From: Neodiprion pinetum
Taxonomy: Eukaryota > Arthropoda > Insecta > Hymenoptera > Diprionidae
NCBI RefSeq assembly: GCF_021155775.2
Contig: NC_060232.1
Coordinates: 17,491,922-17,555,921, forward strand
Direction: 5' to 3'
Length of the DNA stretch: 64,000 bases
The notes below the pieces were generated by a model. The model searched no databases. It was not told the DNA's origin and saw nothing but the letters and a program-made list of their open reading frames with translations. A program made the position numbers and the translations under genes. This document shows, piece by piece, positions 42,839 through 55,591 of this stretch (the stretch's first letter is position 1; the number at the start of each line of letters is the position of its first letter).

Positions 42839-45242
42839 TTACAAAAATTTGACAGACTTCATTTGAGATATAAAATAGCGGGATAGTCCATTTGTAAATT
42901 ACATGGCAGCCGCCGAAGATCGAATGGCTGAACCGTCCCCCACGGTGCGGTTGATTGCAATGGAATTAATAGTGTGAGGAAACTTGCAAAATATTTATTG
43001 TTGTGTGCAACAAGGACAAGGACACAACGATTAAGGATCGAAAATGAAATTTTGTTTGTTTTTACAAATGGCTTATATGATGCACTTAATATATGTGATT
43101 AGTCACTCTTGACATGTTGTTCCTCTTCAACAGTAGTCGGAATTCTGACGTTCCGCCGCCGCGCGCTCCCTTCAGTAGCCGTAGGTCCCACTCTGATAAG
43201 GGGCGCGCGAGGGGTGGGAAGCCGCGGCAGCACGCGCTAGCGCCGCCAATAAACGCCGCCGCGTTTTGATATACCAGTACGGGGGAATAGCTTACAACCT
43301 CCCGGCGTCCCCTGTGTACGCGCAGCGTCAGTCGTGGTTCTCAAATAATTTTATTTTGATCGCCGCCTTCGTCGTGTCACTCGTTAGCTATTCGGCTCCG
43401 GGCGGCACAGTGCCATCCCGGACACGAACAAAACTCGGAAGTAACCTTCGCAAAAAGGTCTAGCGTCCCCACAGCGACCCAAAGATCTCTCTGGTCATCG
43501 TCTAACACGGCAACGAGCCCACCTTGCGTTGCCCGTTGCACGTCGAGTTCATCCACGATGAAGGAAGCAAGGCTATCAACCTATGAATAAGTTGGAATTT
43601 TCATGTAAACAGCGTCTACGTGATCGCGGTGGATCCCGGGAAATTCCCTCTTCGCGCATTTTCTCTACGCGTTGTACACATGAATAAACTGAAACACTTT
43701 CCCGGGAAGAACTAACCTTGGCGTGAAATATAAACGAGCAATGGTAAAATGTTATTTATTCTTATTATTATAATTTTGTTTTCTGCCTGTGCACAACAAT
43801 TTTAATATCTGAAAACGTGACGAATACTCTTGAACTTATAACGATAAAATATATCTACTAAATTATTTGAATCGTTTTGTGGATCGAAGCAAGTAATAAA
43901 GGTCGACGCGCACTGCACCGCAGCGAACGGCAGCGAACCGCACCGAATGGCAGTGAGCTTATCAAATTATTTGCGCACTTCGTCGCGCCGAACAGCGACG
44001 ATCCCCGCTTAACAGGCAACCTCCCATACCCAGATATGTCGGGATGGCGCGCGGCGCGCGAAAAAATTTCAACCCCGTCATTTCAATAGGACCTAGCCAG
44101 ATTAGTATGTGAAAACGACCTTAAAAGGGATTCACCCGGCGCTTGCACTGAAATTTTTGTCACTGAAAACAAAATTTACCAACGTTTAAAAGTCATAATT
44201 CAGATCTTACAGAAAAAAATCTTGTCCGTGTTTCTAAAACTAATTTCAAAACCGTCCAACATCAGCAACAGTGTCTGCACGGGTAGCTTTCGATCAAGAC
44301 GCTGCAAAAATGGCTAAAGATCAACCGAAAATGTATGTGACTAAATTTGTAAAGCATGAAAACGTAATGAGAATATCGAAATTCGCTGCATATTGGCGCT
44401 GGATAATACGCGCCCAAATTGTCGCAGCGCGGCGTTGTGGCGTTCGCATAACCGCGATAATTATTATTATATAGGATTTAGCCATATTTTAGTACAGAAA
44501 CACGTTTTACTTAATTTAACCCAGTTTTCTCACAATTTTACACTATTTCTTGGGGAAAAAAAAAATTACGTGATATTTGTCGAGACCCCCTCTCTCCCCC
44601 ACGTGCGGTTGGGTGAGGTTCGGCTCGAGCCCTCCCCTCCCCCCAAACGCTTCACATAATTAATAGCCGCCCCCTAACATATACTTACCATATATACAAT
44701 ACGTGATGCGTGATTATCTAATGCTTAAACTAAACGAATTTCCTCAATATATTCCCTGACGACATTTGTCACTTGCTTGAGTAAATAATACTTTATAACG
44801 AAAGCTTACGTCGACTACAGCATTGTCTCGAATTCAAGTTCAGACTTTGTGACGGTCCTTCTTCCGTTACAATACAAATTAATAAATAAAAATAATAAAT
44901 AATTTTGAATATCACCTTCACCACATCTCCGCGTCAATGTTTAATAAAAGAACAGGAAAAAAGAAAACAGAATGTCAAACAGCTGATAAAATCGTTTCAA
45001 CTATTATTTCCTATTGTGTATTTGGTAAAATCGTGATTGTTTGTATAAAATGTATATAATATGTGTAAAAAAATGTATATATACTTGGAAGTTTCGCCCC
45101 CGTGCGCGCTTTGCGCGCTAAGCCCCATTTTTGGGTTTGGTTGGGAGGTCGGGGGGAAGGCGGTAAGAGGTCGGATTTTTGTGAGTATAGGGATGTATAT
45201 GTATGAAGGATTAAGTATTGAATTCCTGATTTCTAAATGGAT
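42839..45242. other. Intergenic DNA with a GC-rich patch
   Basis: About 43130-43480 is markedly GC-rich with CpG dinucleotides (gccgccgcgcgctccc and neighbours) and could be a CpG-rich host promoter or 5' exon, but no gene can be assigned. A 65-codon ORF at 43266-43463 with one hydrophobic stretch is weak. Near 43905-43960 there is a short gcagcgaacggcagcgaacc repeat. The rest is AT-rich. Confidence 0.4.
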
Positions 45243-45250
45243 GTACACAT

Positions 45251-46142
45251 TAGGGTGGGCCAAAAAAATGAGTATTTTTTTTTTTACTTTATACTCTGAA
45301 AATCGGTTGCTAGATACCTCTAAAGAATTCTCACCAAATATGAGCTCTTAATTTTGATAACAAGGTCCTCCGCTTTACAATTTTGCATTTTTTCCTGAGT
45401 ATTAGAAACAAAAATTCATATCTCTTTGACAACTGTTCGTTAAAAAATATCTTTTCTAATTTTTTTGTAGGAAATCGAACGCTCTACAAAAAAGGTCTCC
45501 TACAATTTTTTCGTAAACCTTACCGTTTAAAAGATATCAAAGCTTAAAGTTTGATTATTTTAAGAATCTTAGGAACTCACATTGGAATAAATTTTCATGA
45601 AACTTATGAATTAAATTGAAATTTTTCGAATTATTCATCAAAAACTGTTAAAATTAGTATGCATTGAAGTTTGACGATGAATATCTTTTAAACGCTTAAC
45701 TTAATCGACAAATCATAAGACACCATTTTTGTAGAGCAGTTAATTTCCTACAAAACTATGAGTTGCGCAATTCATCAAAATTTTTTGTAAGCGAGTTAAA
45801 AAATTCATAAGCAAAACAGAAATTTCTCTTAAAATAATCAAACTTTAAGCTTTGATATCTTTTAAACGGTAAGGTTTACGAAAAAATTGTAGGAGACCTT
45901 TTTTGTAGAGCGTTCGATTTCCTACAAAAAAATTAGAAAAGATATTTTTTAACGAACAGTTGTCAAAGAGATATGAATTTTCGTTTCTAATACTCAGGAA
46001 AAAATGCAAAATTGTAAAGCGGAGGACCTTGTTATCAAAATTAAGAGCTCATATTTGGTGAGAATTCTTTAGAGGTATCTAGCAACCGATTTTCAGAGTA
46101 TAAAGTAAGAAAAAAAATACTCATTTTTTTTGGCCCACCCTA
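45251..46142. mobile_element. 892 bp palindromic MITE with 8 bp target duplication
   Basis: Arms of about 310 bp (45251-45560 and 45836-46142) pair almost perfectly. The ends are tagggtgggcc and ggcccaccctta-like inverse (ggcccacccta). The identical 8-mer gtacacat flanks both sides (45243-45250 and 46143-46150). An 8 bp duplication is typical of the hAT and P superfamilies. No coding capacity. Confidence 0.92.
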
Positions 46143-46515
46143 GTACACATGTTACGGGTAAAGCCCGGAATCTGAATAAAGTTAGCATTATCCGGATAAA
46201 ACTAGCCTTACCCACCGTTTTTGGATGAAGTTGGGTTAAATCGTTAAAAATCATTGATTTTGGACTTTATCCGGCTAAAGCTAATATTATCCAAGCACTG
46301 TTGGATAAAGCTGTGTCTGCTTCATCATCGAAAGGAAAACGTAAACAATATTCATCGAAACATCTCTATTTCTGAAGTTATTATGGACGGAAAATAATAA
46401 ACAAAAATAATACACGTTATTAGTATTAGTCAGTATATGATTCATTTATTTCAAACACTTCTCGCGTTACGTCAAATTTATAGAATGAGAAGAATCATCC
46501 TAATATTATTCAAAA

Positions 46516-48139
46516 TCATATATTTACACAGGAGAAACTATGATGGCACTTTGAATTGCAAAGCACTCCCGAAGATTTGCACTTGCACTTATTCGTTTGA
46601 CAATTGCTTTTGCAACTACACCTCTGATAACCCTGGCCTCCTGAATTGGACTGCTTATTTGCGAGTTGCCGCAAAGTTTTCTTCTCAGCTAACACTTTAA
46701 GAATGTCAACAAACTCAGCATTGCATGGCATGAATTGATTTCTCGAAAACTTTTCTTCGATAGTCACGTATTCATTTCCAAGCTTATATAAACCTTCATT
46801 ATCCATGTCTACAATCGCCATAAGAATGTTTCGAAAATCTCTTCGGCCTCTATCAACGTCTGGAATTACCACCCTTACAGAGTCACCAATTTTGCACAGA
46901 GGAAAATTCGAGTTAGATCTAATTTTCATTTTGTTTGCTTATACTTCTAATTTCTCTTTCACATTGGACCTGTTTTTGTTTATATCGTTTATTTTTGTGC
47001 AAATAACGCAGATGCCATTAACCATCACGTTGTAGCCGCTGCACATTTTGCATTTCTGCTCATGACTATCTGCGGCTCGCTCTTCTCCCTCTCGAGAATT
47101 CCCTGCGTCTCGCTCTTTTCGTTTTTTGCACTTCTCGGCATCTCTCTCTTCTTCAGCATCTGTATCTGTGCAATTCTCTTTAAAATCTTCCATTACTCGT
47201 TCTAGTTCCCCTTCAGACTGAATGTTTTGGAATACTTCTTTGGGCAGTGAGGTCGTCGACAAACCAAGTTTGGCATCATTACCAAACATTGTCTTGTACG
47301 GAGATCATTTTATGCCATCATAATAAGCCCGGTTCTTTATAAACTGAACGAACCTTAGAGTTAGTGCATTACTTTTTCATTAAAAAATTTGCAACCCTGG
47401 ATTGTAATATGACCGGTGCCCCGAAAATACAAAAAATTTCAAGCAAATGTCTCGCCACCTTTTCTGCTCTCTTAGACTGTAACGGTCGGAGTTGGACAAA
47501 TTTTGTCAAGTGGTCTTGATAAACCATGATAAACTTGTACGGCCCATCTGCATTGGATTGCATATCAATCAAGTCAACTTGGCATCGGCTGTTCATTTCA
47601 GAAAAATCGATTAGTTTTACCACAAGCCCCTATTTTGTTGACTTCTGTTTTTTCTGGCAAGATACGCACAATTTTAAAAATAACGAAACCACTTCTTGCG
47701 TAGCGTTTTTATATTTCTTATTCAATTCATTCATCATTCGATTTTTTCCACCATGTCCAATTGAAATATGAGTCTCGTATAAAATATCAAACATTTCTTC
47801 ATTTTTAATGAAAAATCTGACATTAATTTCACCTGTAGAGCAAAAGAAAAATTATATCTCTGATCACAATCTTCGGTTCTGTTCTGAATATTATTATATA
47901 TTGTATTTACCTTCTGACACAGGCACAATTAGTTTGTTAATACCACCTACAGAAAAAATATCAAACCGCTCCAAGTGGCGACGTTGTAATTATGTCAAAC
48001 GAGTCGCTTGTTTTACGTCTCTTAAACAATTTAAATAAACGGTATACTGCAGGTCACTTATATAAAAACTATTGGAGCACTTCGAACTTACTAATTTTAA
48101 GAATTCGTCGGTAAATTGTTCGCGTTGTGGTTCTGTCAT
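46516..48139 (-). pseudogene. KRBA2/GIN-like integrase, broken
   Basis: Minus-strand pieces in order: MTEPQREQFTDEFLKLV (from 48139); a stop after QATRLT near 47993; ERFDIFSVGGINKLIVPV; the integrase core EMNSRCQVDLIDMQ with YKFIMVYQDHLTKFVQLRPL (47369-47623); MFGNDAKLGLSTTSLPKEVF (47289); an Asp/Glu/Lys-rich linker; and a C-terminal CxC domain CSCKSNC..NKCKCKSSG (46516-46929). The second catalytic Asp is replaced (LQSRVAN where LQSDNG is usual), and the part with the catalytic Glu is deleted. Related domesticated genes are KRBA2 and GIN1 of vertebrates. Confidence 0.8.
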
Positions 48140-48979
48140 TGTTAACTGATTGTAAGTGATCATACGACAAGACTAAACTGAGTGCACTGAGAATAGAAAA
48201 GTTATAGCTCTAGGTACCAATACAGGTGAAAATCATGCTCATTTATACGTTCGGAATATAAATAGAGAGAGACGTATCGAAATGTCGATTACTGTTTACA
48301 TATTTCGTTCCATAATGAAGAAGACACAGCTTTATCTAGCGGTGTTTGGTTAATGCTAGCCTCAAGGCCAGGTTACTCTAAAAAACGTGATTTTTTTCAA
48401 TACATTCTATTCATAGTACAAAACATGTTGAGTAATCAATTTTTTTTACATATGAGAGCACATATGTGAAATTACTTGAAAAAAACTTTTTTTCTTTTTT
48501 TTAAGTGGCGGTTTTTAAAATGGCTGCTGAAACTCATCTGATTAGTAAATGGATGACATCATTTCTTGGAAACGAATTATCTGAAAGCAAAAAACAAAAC
48601 GGTTTCATGTTCTGTATCAAATTGGCTATGGCCTCAAGCAGAATGAAATATTTTCAATGAAAAAAACAAAATGCCGGATTTTGGAATTTTTTTTACCCTT
48701 TTTTGCACTTTTAATTGTTTATAACTTTTTTAAATAATAATGAATATTTCTGGTTTTGCTGAAAGCCATAGCCAGACATCTAAAGAGTAAAATGCCGTTT
48801 GGTTCATATCGATAAGTGCAATAGTTTTGAAATGAGAGTGTCATCCATGCGAAAAAATGTGGTTCGGAGAAAAATCAGTTTAAAGTTTTTATTCGTGAAA
48901 AATCGTAAAAAAAGTGATTTTTATTCACATATCCATTCCAGCTTCATACACAGCTCCTTCCTAGTCTTCGTCAGCATCA

Positions 48980-48985
48980 TTCCGA
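48980..48985. repeat. Polinton target-site duplication (left)
   Basis: ttccga directly before the left TIR; the same six bases follow the right TIR at 62359-62364. Polintons make 6 bp duplications. Confidence 0.92.
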
Positions 48986-49699
48986 AGTAGATAAGCAAGG
49001 GGGGTTCTACACGCAGATTCCTGTTACCGACACTTACCGACCGAGCCGCTCCGCGCAGCCCAGACTCAAACCCTTTTCCGCGATGACGTCACAGTCTGCC
49101 GTACCGGCTTGAGGTCAAAAACGTGCAACCTTACCGACAGTTGTATCGATCAAGGGTCAAAATCGTGCTGTTTTACCAACAATCTTACCGACCCCGCGCA
49201 ACCTTGCCGACAGTTGTATCGATCGAGGGTCAAAATCGTGCTGTTTTACCGACAATTTTACCGACCGAAGGTCTGTAGTGCTCGCCTGTCCCACGATAGG
49301 ACTGCTGATGTGTAACATGAACCACTCCGAATTCCTTTTCCACGGTAGGACTGCTGACGTGTAACGTCAACCACCTCACATTCCTTTCCCACGTTATCAA
49401 CCACGTGACATTCCAAAATTAATGGTTCCGAGAATTGTTTGTCCCAACGTCGCACCGAAATCCTTTGACCGCATACCGCTCGCCGTCGAAACTTGTCGAA
49501 CGCATTGTTTTGTCTAACCACCTTATCAACCACGTGACATTCCAAAATTAATGGTTCCGAGAATCGTGTTTCACTTACTCGGTTTGATATCCAAGGTCGA
49601 CCGATAGTCGCGGTACAGAGCCTGCGGTGTCGGGTTACTATCGCTCTTGGAATGCCAAAAGGTGCGCGCGCATCCGTACAGCTGCCCTATAAAAAGGAC
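48986..49699. repeat. Polinton left TIR
   Basis: About 714 bp, beginning agtagataagcaagg. It contains two tandem units of about 70 bp around accgacagttgtatcgatc and ends with a TATA box. It pairs with 61555-62358. Confidence 0.92.
49688..49697 (+). promoter_or_regulatory. TATA box of the polymerase gene at the TIR edge
   Basis: tataaaaagg, 76 bases before the polymerase ATG. The initiator-like tcatcact follows about 20-25 bases downstream. The identical promoter in inverted orientation ends the right TIR. Confidence 0.7.
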
Positions 49700-49763
49700 G
49701 CTCATCACTGCAAACGATCATTACGTCACAACCTGTCAAGCATACGTGAGGAAAAAGCTCAAG

Positions 49764-52700
49764 ATGGAATCCGCGAAGTGTTTGAGATTGATCGATATTA
49801 TGGAATCGGCGTTCAAGATTTTATCGGAAAAATCGTCACCGGCAGAAATTGCAAAATGGATTCGACTCGGAACCCAAAATATCAGGCTTTTAAATAAAAT
49901 CTTACGCAACAACGCCTCAACGATGGGGGAGAAGACAAGAATTTTGACTACAATCGGAATTTTGAAATCGTTGACAGTCAAATTTCAACAATTGCAGAAA
50001 GTGGGTGACGGATTACGAAGCCGACGAAGAAGCGATCGAGTACGGTGGGAAGATTTGGAATCAGCTTTCGAGAGGAGAATTCGAACTGGATCCATCGTCA
50101 ATTTGAAGCATAAACACGTGGAGAGATTTCTAGAAGACGCAAAGGTACTAGCTGTGACGAGGCTGAAAAACGCTCTGAAGAAAGACAGGAGCTTGAAAGC
50201 CAACGTTATCCTGGCTTGTAAATTTGAACTCAGAAAAGTTGATCGCACGGTGGAAGAGATCAAATTTTTTAATACGAGAAATGAAATCATCCTCCAGACA
50301 ACGGATATCAACGAATGGTTCATCGAAAACGCGACGGAGCGTTTGTTGAAAAAGGTGGAAGATTTCCAGGAAAAGGATTCAGGCTGGTCGCTGACCGAAA
50401 TAATCAATTTGACTGTGAATATCAACAAGTACGTGCCACTACGAGGCGGTGTCTTCACATACACCCCGTTACCTAAGCATTTCAGTGATAAGAAGGCTGT
50501 CGTCAACATCCGTAACAACGACTCTTACTGCTTTCTTTGGTCGGTCACCGCAGCTCTGTTCCCAGCCGACAACAACCATCCTAACGCGACCAGCTCGTAC
50601 CCACATTTCAGCTCAGTGCTACGGTATGATGGTATAACGTTTCCTATGTCTCTAGACAAAAACACCATTTCAAAATTTGAGAAGCTTAACGACCAATCAA
50701 TTAGCGTCTACGGTATAGACCAAGGTGATCGGAAAAAAAGTGAAATAGTACCGATTCACCTGAGTCAGAATGAGTCTGATAAACCTACAATTCATCTTTT
50801 GGCGATAGAAACTGAAACCACTGACGATGACGATGCTGATGATGATATGGTAAATTATGAAAAAAATAGAATCTTTCATTTTACATGGATTCGAAATTTA
50901 TCGCGGTTGACAAGATCTCAAATTTCCAAGCATGAATGTCATACTTGGTTGTGCGATGGGTGTCTGTCTCATTTTAATTTCGAAGGATGTTTGTTGAAGC
51001 ACCGAGCTGATTGCATGAATTTAAACAAAACCAAAGTTATTCTACCTACAGATGAGGAAAAAATACTGAAATTCAAAAATTTCAAGCACAAAGAAACCGT
51101 TCCATTCTGCATTCACGCGGATCTCGAATGTTTACTGCAACCCACACATGAAAGTTTTGGGGAAAATAAAACAATTTATCAGAAGCATCTTCCGTATAGT
51201 ATAGCTTACTATCTGCATTGCGCGTTTGACGATTCGCTTTCAAAATTCAAAATTGATCGTGGAGAAACTTGCATCCAATGGTTTGTGAACGAGTTAAAGG
51301 AATTGGCACTTTCGTTAGAGGGATACTACAAGACTGTTGTACCGATGGAACCACTAAATTTCGATCAGATCAACGAATTTGATTTGTCGGCGGTCTGTCA
51401 TATTTGTGAAAAACCGTTTACGCTCACAGACGTGAAACATCGGGATCACTGTCATTTCACAGGAAAGTACCGTGGTGCTGCTCACCGCAGCTGTAATCTA
51501 AATTACCAAAATTCGCACACCATCCCAGTGATATTCCACAATCTTTCGGGTTACGATTCGCATTTTCTGATCAAAGCTCTGGGTACGTCATTCGAAGGTA
51601 CTGTTAAACTATTACCTGTCAACAAAGAAAAGTACATTTCCTTCACTAAATTCGTTGAGGGAACGGATGTAACGTTCCGTTTCATAGATTCGTACCGTTT
51701 CATGCCTAGCAGTCTCGATAAATTATCATCGTATCTGGACGATTGCCGAAAAACAATAACACGTAAATTCTGCAGTAGCTTGAACAAATTTCGTTTATTG
51801 ACTAGGAAAGGTGTCTTCCCGTACGAATACATAGACAGTTGGGAGAAGCTCGAGGAGAAACATTTACCAGTCAAAGAACAGTTTTATTCAAAATTGAACG
51901 ACCGGAATATATCGGACGACGATTACGCGCATGCGTGCGACGTATGGCAAACTTTTAACGTCCAAACTTTGGGAGAGTATTCGGACTTGTATTTACAGAC
52001 GGACGTGTTTTTACTGGCTGACGTTTTTCAAAATTTTCGACAGAGCTGTTGGACGACGTACAAACTGGACCCGTTACATTACTACACAGCGCCCAGTCTG
52101 TCGTTTGATGCAATGTTAAAATGTACAGGCATCGAACTCGAGCTTCTCACCGACATAGACATGGTTATGTTTATCGAAAAAGGTATTCGTGGTGGTGTAT
52201 CACAGTGTTCGAACAGATATGCAAAGGCCAACAACAGGTACATGGGAGAGAAATTCGATCCTGAGGTTGAAGAATCTTATCTCATGTACTTTGACGTTAA
52301 TAATTTGTACGGTGCAGCTATGAGCTTTGCTCTGCCATACAGTTCCTTCGAATGGGTATCAGACTTCAGACAATGCGACGTTCTTACGATCTCGGACGAT
52401 GCAGAGTTTGGTTACGTGCTGGAGGTAGATTTGGAATATCCTGCGGAACTGCATGAAACTCATAAGGATTTACCATTGTGTCCGGAGCACTATGTACCTC
52501 CGATTTCGACCAATAAACAGCCAAAATTGACGCCCACGCTATTTTCCAAGAAAAACTACGTTGTTCACTACCGCGTTTTGAAACAATGTTTACAATTAGG
52601 TTTAAAATTACTCAAAATTCATAGAGTTCTCAAATTCAAGCAAACTCCGTGGCCGAAAAAATATATAGATTTAAATACCGATTTGCGAAAAAAATCTGAC

Positions 52701-53519
52701 AACGAATTTGAGAAAAATTTTCACAAGCTAATGAACAACGCAGTTTTTGGCAAAACTATGGAAAACGTGCGAAAGTACAGAGATGTTCGATTGATCACCG
52801 AATGGGATGGACGGTACGGTGCGAGAGCTACCATAGCCAAGCCTAATTTTCACAGCTGCACCGTGTTCGACAAAGAGATGGTTATCGTCGAAATGAATAA
52901 GACGAAAGTTAAGTTGAATAAACCATTGTATGCAGGTTTCTCCATTATGGATCTAGCTAAAACATACATCTACGATTTCCATTATAATTACATTAAACAG
53001 AAATTCGGCAACTTAGCAAAATTAATGTACACAGATACAGACAGTTTGATTTACAATTTTACCGTCCCCGATATATACGAACATATAAAGGAGGACTTGC
53101 ACAAGTTCGATACGTCTGATTATCCGCTCGACAACGCTTATGGAATACCTCGAGCAAACAAAAAAGTTCTCGGTTTGATGAAAGATGAGAACAACGGCAA
53201 AATCATGCTCGAATTTGTAGGGTTACGAGCTAAACTGTACGCATTCCGAGTCATGGGAGATGAGACAGACACTAAACGTGCCAAAGGTGTCAGAGGATCA
53301 GCATTAAGAAAAATAACCTTCAACGATTATTTGGACTGTGCGTTGAAACGTGAAAATCTATCCTCAAATCAGCATTTGATCATGAGTCGAAAGCACGAGG
53401 TATACACCGTAGAACAGCAGAAAGTAGCACTGAGCTGGAATGACGACAAGCGGATCGTGTTTCAAAATACAACCGACACGCTTCCGTGGGGCTACAAGCC
53501 TAAGCTTTGTAATTTATAA
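49764..53519 (+). CDS. POLB: Protein-primed family B DNA polymerase (1251 aa)
   Basis: Replicates the element from protein-capped ends. The frame is open from 49647, but that start is a TTG; the first ATG is at 49764 with a good context (aagatgg). Motifs: 3'-5' exonuclease Exo I ADLECLL (about residue 452), Exo [11 protein letters not shown] (about 593), an endonuclease VII-like Cys/His cluster between them ([21 protein letters not shown], about 544-577), Exo [16 protein letters not shown] (about 750), polymerase motif [10 protein letters not shown] (about 842), motif [13 protein letters not shown] (about 990) and motif C YTDTDSL (about 1089). All catalytic Asp residues are present. Poly(A) signal aataaa near 53579. 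Confidence 0.95.
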   Translation: MESAKCLRLIDIMESAFKILSEKSSPAEIAKWIRLGTQNIRLLNKILRNNASTMGEKTRILTTIGILKSLTVKFQQLQKVGDGLRSRRRSDRVRWEDLESAFERRIRTGSIVNLKHKHVERFLEDAKVLAVTRLKNALKKDRSLKANVILACKFELRKVDRTVEEIKFFNTRNEIILQTTDINEWFIENATERLLKKVEDFQEKDSGWSLTEIINLTVNINKYVPLRGGVFTYTPLPKHFSDKKAVVNIRNNDSYCFLWSVTAALFPADNNHPNATSSYPHFSSVLRYDGITFPMSLDKNTISKFEKLNDQSISVYGIDQGDRKKSEIVPIHLSQNESDKPTIHLLAIETETTDDDDADDDMVNYEKNRIFHFTWIRNLSRLTRSQISKHECHTWLCDGCLSHFNFEGCLLKHRADCMNLNKTKVILPTDEEKILKFKNFKHKETVPFCIHADLECLLQPTHESFGENKTIYQKHLPYSIAYYLHCAFDDSLSKFKIDRGETCIQWFVNELKELALSLEGYYKTVVPMEPLNFDQINEFDLSAVCHICEKPFTLTDVKHRDHCHFTGKYRGAAHRSCNLNYQNSHTIPVIFHNLSGYDSHFLIKALGTSFEGTVKLLPVNKEKYISFTKFVEGTDVTFRFIDSYRFMPSSLDKLSSYLDDCRKTITRKFCSSLNKFRLLTRKGVFPYEYIDSWEKLEEKHLPVKEQFYSKLNDRNISDDDYAHACDVWQTFNVQTLGEYSDLYLQTDVFLLADVFQNFRQSCWTTYKLDPLHYYTAPSLSFDAMLKCTGIELELLTDIDMVMFIEKGIRGGVSQCSNRYAKANNRYMGEKFDPEVEESYLMYFDVNNLYGAAMSFALPYSSFEWVSDFRQCDVLTISDDAEFGYVLEVDLEYPAELHETHKDLPLCPEHYVPPISTNKQPKLTPTLFSKKNYVVHYRVLKQCLQLGLKLLKIHRVLKFKQTPWPKKYIDLNTDLRKKSDNEFEKNFHKLMNNAVFGKTMENVRKYRDVRLITEWDGRYGARATIAKPNFHSCTVFDKEMVIVEMNKTKVKLNKPLYAGFSIMDLAKTYIYDFHYNYIKQKFGNLAKLMYTDTDSLIYNFTVPDIYEHIKEDLHKFDTSDYPLDNAYGIPRANKKVLGLMKDENNGKIMLEFVGLRAKLYAFRVMGDETDTKRAKGVRGSALRKITFNDYLDCALKRENLSSNQHLIMSRKHEVYTVEQQKVALSWNDDKRIVFQNTTDTLPWGYKPKLCNL

Positions 53520-53625
53520 CTGTACCATGTCTGTCGATTGTCTAAAAAAGACGCATACTTGTTGTGTGTCGGATATAAAATAAAGACGGACATACGTTTT
53601 TACAAAAAATTCATTTATTAAAATG

Positions 53626-54552
53626 TTACATGTCCGATTCGTTTATCCAACTGTTGTGTGTATTGTCAAAACCTAACCATTTAACGTATATTTTTCTTCC
53701 ACGCTTCTTGAGCACCTTCTCCACCAGATAGATATCCGGATGCTTAACCTTGAGGAGCTCTTGTTCGTAGAAACCACCAGCGATGGGTTGATCTCGGTAG
53801 TCTTTGAGCTTGTACGTCACAGGATGAGTATTTTCCACTCGACTTATCGTGAATATTTCGGTCGTCCAATTGGGAGTGTAACCTTTCTCGAAGACATTTT
53901 TGAATTTGCTGATTCGAACTTTGTCGCCGGATTTGAACTTTGCCGATACGGTAGGTATCGCTCGAAGCCCTCCGTACGCCTGACGTAACAACAGCCTCTC
54001 GTTTGCAACGGTGACATCCGACGGTTTCATTCTTATGGTTCGGTGTTTGACGTTGTTGTAAGCCGAAACCAAATCGGATAAGATATCGAGCCACTTGTAG
54101 CTTCCTTGCATGCTGAACCGTGTCCACATTTTACCTTTCAGCGTGCGATTGAAACGTTCACAGATCGAAGCCTTCAAATTACTGTACGTGGAGTAAAGTT
54201 TGATTCCGTAGCGTGTCATAAGCGATTCGAATTTCGAGTTGTAAAATTCCGTTCCTCTGTCGACGTGTAAATTTTTCGGTACCCATCCTTGGACAAGCAC
54301 AGATTCCATTGCCTTCGTAACATCATCTCCAGACTTGCTCTTTATCGGTACAGCCCACGCATACTTTGAAAAGATATCAATGACTGTGAGCATGTACTTG
54401 TAGCCTTTGTTTTGTCCAGCGTACGACGTCATATCAACAAGATCCGCCTGCCAGGTCTCGTCGATGCCGCGCACGTCTACACGTCGACGCGGGTAATTTC
54501 GGCGTGCAGGCTTATGCAGTTCCGTCACCAGTGCTTGCTTTTCCTCGTTCAT
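53626..54552 (-). CDS. INT: Polinton integrase with C-terminal chromodomain (308 aa)
   Basis: Retroviral-type integrase for insertion of the element. The catalytic triad is visible: WQADLVDM (D37), LHVDRGTEF (D98) and ASICERFNRTLKG (E132). The C terminus (about 255-308) is a chromodomain-like fold: YLVEKVLKKRGRKIYVKWLG followed by NSWINESDM. The usual N-terminal zinc finger is not visible, so either it is short or the start lies further upstream. The gene overlaps the next upstream minus-strand ORF by 41 bases and converges with the polymerase, leaving a 106 bp gap that holds poly(A) signals for both strands. Confidence 0.92.
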   Translation of the reverse strand: MNEEKQALVTELHKPARRNYPRRRVDVRGIDETWQADLVDMTSYAGQNKGYKYMLTVIDIFSKYAWAVPIKSKSGDDVTKAMESVLVQGWVPKNLHVDRGTEFYNSKFESLMTRYGIKLYSTYSNLKASICERFNRTLKGKMWTRFSMQGSYKWLDILSDLVSAYNNVKHRTIRMKPSDVTVANERLLLRQAYGGLRAIPTVSAKFKSGDKVRISKFKNVFEKGYTPNWTTEIFTISRVENTHPVTYKLKDYRDQPIAGGFYEQELLKVKHPDIYLVEKVLKKRGRKIYVKWLGFDNTHNSWINESDM

Positions 54553-54913
54553 ATTCCAACGCTATTAGTCTGGTGTCCAATTTGGAAATGATTTCCGCGT
54601 TTCGAATCGACAAGTCTCTGCCTGTTTTAAAGTCTGTGTAGAAGGTATTCAAGGCTTTCTCCGTGGTGATCTCCAAAGCTTTGATCATTTGATCGAGGTT
54701 GTCGATTCGTTTTTGCAGCACGCTGAATTTTCGTCTCAAGGTTTTTAAAGTTACAGCATTGTTCGGCTCTGTGGGATCTGCGACGTTGCACAGTCTCTTG
54801 TTCCGTATATCGTAATGCCCGTCCGCTGTTATTTGAAACCCGACACCCGGAGGACCGCGAGTGTTCGCGGTCGTGTTTTTATTCAGCTGACGTCCAAACA
54901 CGTCGACGCTCAT
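54512..54913 (-). CDS. Polinton protein with coiled coil, possible fibre-like (133 aa)
   Basis: ATG at 54913. The N-terminal part reads MSVDVFGRQL, then RGPPGVGFQITADGHYDI and KRLCNVADP (about residues 19-47), followed by a heptad-rich helix (about 57-110) with spaced Leu/Ile. I recognise this as a recurrent insect Polinton ORF, but its role is unproven. The Gly-Pro segment followed by a trimer-like coiled coil would suit a fibre or tail-spike attachment part. The C-terminal 14 codons overlap the integrase start in another frame. Confidence 0.7.
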   Translation of the reverse strand: MSVDVFGRQLNKNTTANTRGPPGVGFQITADGHYDIRNKRLCNVADPTEPNNAVTLKTLRRKFSVLQKRIDNLDQMIKALEITTEKALNTFYTDFKTGRDLSIRNAEIISKLDTRLIALEYERGKASTGDGTA

Positions 54914-54946
54914 CTCGGTAATGAATGCAAAAATGACGGGAGCTGC

Positions 54947-55567
54947 TTAATAAATGATTCCTGCTTCGCGTAGCTCTTCGATAATGGAGATTATTTCGTT
55001 ATTGTGACTCGGATTTCTCGCTGCCTGAGATGCCAGGAGTAAACGAAGACGCTCCACCAACTCGTTTGGATCATCCCAGAAGACGTATTCCGTTTCAACA
55101 CCTTGTCGAGTGATCATAGCTTGCGGAAGTAGACCTTTACCCTTCCGGCGAGGTGACGGGGAATAATCCATTAATTCGGCAATGACATTTCTAAATTTGT
55201 AACTGTTATCGTTTCGAACAGCCCCGTCGGATGAGTAATACTTCTTATGCGCGTTCGTTGCGAGGATTATGTTTTTAAAATTTTCCCGATCTCCGGCGCT
55301 CACAGAAGAACCGTCGGGCTTCTTTTTGAACAAAAGTTCCAGCAAACCCTTCGTTTTCGGGTAACGCGTGTCGCCAATACGAACGTAGTCACTCTCAAAA
55401 GATATCAACGAATCACCGATCATTAGTCCGTTTGAGAGGTTGCGTACACCGTACACGTTGTCCAATTCGCCTTTTGTCTTCGCATCTTTCATCAGTGCAA
55501 AATACTCGTCCTCGACCGGTGTTTCTACGACTGTTTCATCCCCCGCCGAAGCAAAGGAATCGTCCAT
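54947..55567 (-). CDS. Polinton conserved protein, C-terminal part (206 aa; DUF8207-like)
   Basis: Starts at an internal ATG (55567). The end contains DPNELVERLRLLLASQ and NNEIISIIEELREAG, a pattern I associate with a conserved protein of insect Polintons (DUF8207-like, name from memory). The frame is continuous with the 81-residue ORF 55592-55837 apart from one TAA at 55592-55594, so the two are probably halves of one gene of about 296 codons. Function unknown. The region encodes no recognisable enzyme motif. Confidence 0.65.
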   Translation of the reverse strand: MDDSFASAGDETVVETPVEDEYFALMKDAKTKGELDNVYGVRNLSNGLMIGDSLISFESDYVRIGDTRYPKTKGLLELLFKKKPDGSSVSAGDRENFKNIILATNAHKKYYSSDGAVRNDNSYKFRNVIAELMDYSPSPRRKGKGLLPQAMITRQGVETEYVFWDDPNELVERLRLLLASQAARNPSHNNEIISIIEELREAGIIY

Positions 55568-55591
55568 TTCCGAGACAGTTTCATTTTTCGT

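Noticed and set aside
43266..43463. 65-codon ORF with a hydrophobic segment in a GC-rich patch
   Set aside because: Short, no homology, and open frames are expected by chance in GC-rich DNA.
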